Assembly: GCA_902517865.1 (NCBI GenBank)
Contig: CABYDT010000007.1
Coordinates: forward strand, 1 to 36,168
Origin: an uncultured Pelagibacteraceae bacterium
GTDB taxonomy: Bacteria > Pseudomonadota > Alphaproteobacteria > Pelagibacterales > Pelagibacteraceae
Direction: 5' to 3'
Length of the DNA stretch: 36,168 bases
The position numbers and the translations under genes were made by a program. Below, in pieces: positions 35,771 through 36,168 of the stretch (the stretch's first letter is position 1; every line of letters begins with the position of its first letter). The notes beneath the pieces are model-generated. The model saw nothing but the letters and a program-made list of their open reading frames with translations. It was not told the origin of the DNA and did no database searches.

Positions 35771-36168
35771 TTATTTACGAATTTTAAGCTTTTTTAATCT
35801 TGTAGCACTTTGAGTGTATACAAAAAAAGTAATTGCGATTATCAATATTAAAGCCCACCAATAGTCTAATAAACCACTTTTGCCTTTTTTAGAAATCTTA
35901 CATTGTTTAACAGCTCTTAATTTACCTTCCCAATTCGTTAGTTGAACTTCACCATTTTCTAAATTTAAAGTAGCTGTCGCTTTAGCCATAAATTTTAATG
36001 TTCTTCGAGTATTCTCTAATTTTATATAATTTTCATTTGCAAAAATAACTTTATAATTACTTCTTTGTATTTTTTGCTTCATTTTTGCTAAAAGTTTTGG
36101 CGTAAAATCCCTATTATTTCCAAACTCTTTATCAATGTTTTTTGAATGTTCTTTAAACCATTTGTCAG
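35771..36168 (-). CDS. Unrecognised single-pass membrane protein (5' end outside window)
   Basis: I do not recognise a family. The frame has an ATG at 36082 but stays open without a stop to the window edge; the upstream 28 codons read as normal protein (for example DKWFKEHSKNIDKEFGNN). The true start is therefore probably beyond 36168. Visible: a hydrophilic, Lys/Asn-rich part with possible beta structure (KATATLNLENGEVQLTNWEG), a basic stretch, one hydrophobic helix (YWWALILIIAITFFVY) near the end, and a short basic tail RLKKLKIRK. The layout is that of a tail-anchored protein. It lies two bases upstream of the PrsW-like protease gene, which suggests a functional link. Confidence 0.7.
   Translation of the reverse strand, partial: DKWFKEHSKNIDKEFGNNRDFTPKLLAKMKQKIQRSNYKVIFANENYIKLENTRRTLKFMAKATATLNLENGEVQLTNWEGKLRAVKQCKISKKGKSGLLDYWWALILIIAITFFVYTQSATRLKKLKIRK

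Overview
The window looks like a contiguous piece of a streamlined, very AT-rich alphaproteobacterial chromosome, most probably SAR11 (Pelagibacterales). I infer this from the low GC visible throughout, Lys/Ile/Asn-rich proteins, gene gaps of mostly 0 to 25 nt, alphaproteobacterial gene content (DUF3576 lipoprotein, tRNA-Trp between tuf and secE) and the absence of mobile DNA. No species name can be read from the sequence alone.

Layout. (1) 1-1382, minus: a Mg2+ transporter (mgtE) whose 3' end sits at the window edge, divergent by 23 bp from lipB (1406-2026, plus). (2) 1995-32180, minus: about 30 kb of co-directional genes read from right to left: tRNA-Tyr, tRNA-Gly, tuf, tRNA-Trp, secE, nusG, rplK-rplA-rplJ-rplL, rpoB-rpoC, rpsL-rpsG-fusA, then the S10, spc and alpha ribosomal operons (rpsJ to rplQ, with secY, adk and rpoA), and finally crcB/fluC and an RluA-type pseudouridine synthase. 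The E. coli rif, str, S10, spc and alpha operons are joined end to end. Only three gaps in it exceed 40 nt between protein genes: rplL/rpoB (45), rpoC/rpsL (164) and rpsM/adk (68). Each holds a hairpin, a promoter-like signal or both. (3) 32262-32984, plus: a SpoU/TrmH rRNA methyltransferase. (4) 33013-34035, minus: an outer-membrane porin, convergent with it. (5) 34211-34753, plus: a DUF3576 lipoprotein that abuts tRNA-Asp (minus), followed by tRNA-Val (minus). (6) 35130-36168, minus: a PrsW-like intramembrane protease, preceded by a single-pass membrane protein whose start lies beyond the window.

How the genes work together. The core is the gene-expression machinery: 29 ribosomal proteins, three RNA polymerase subunits, EF-Tu, EF-G, NusG, SecE/SecY, adenylate kinase and five tRNAs (Tyr, Gly, Trp, Asp, Val). 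The usual E. coli autoregulatory leaders cannot sit in their normal places because those gaps are 1 to 4 nt long. The few structured gaps are therefore the best candidates for control points.

No stretch longer than 300 bases lacks a gene. The largest gaps are 34036-34210 (175 bp) and 19456-19619 (164 bp). I see no rRNA, CRISPR array, insertion sequence, phage gene or integrated element. The window is mostly ordinary core genome. The less ordinary points are the fused supercluster, missing rpmD, low-complexity tails on several ribosomal proteins, the structured str leader, the adenylate kinase lid and the PrsW pair.
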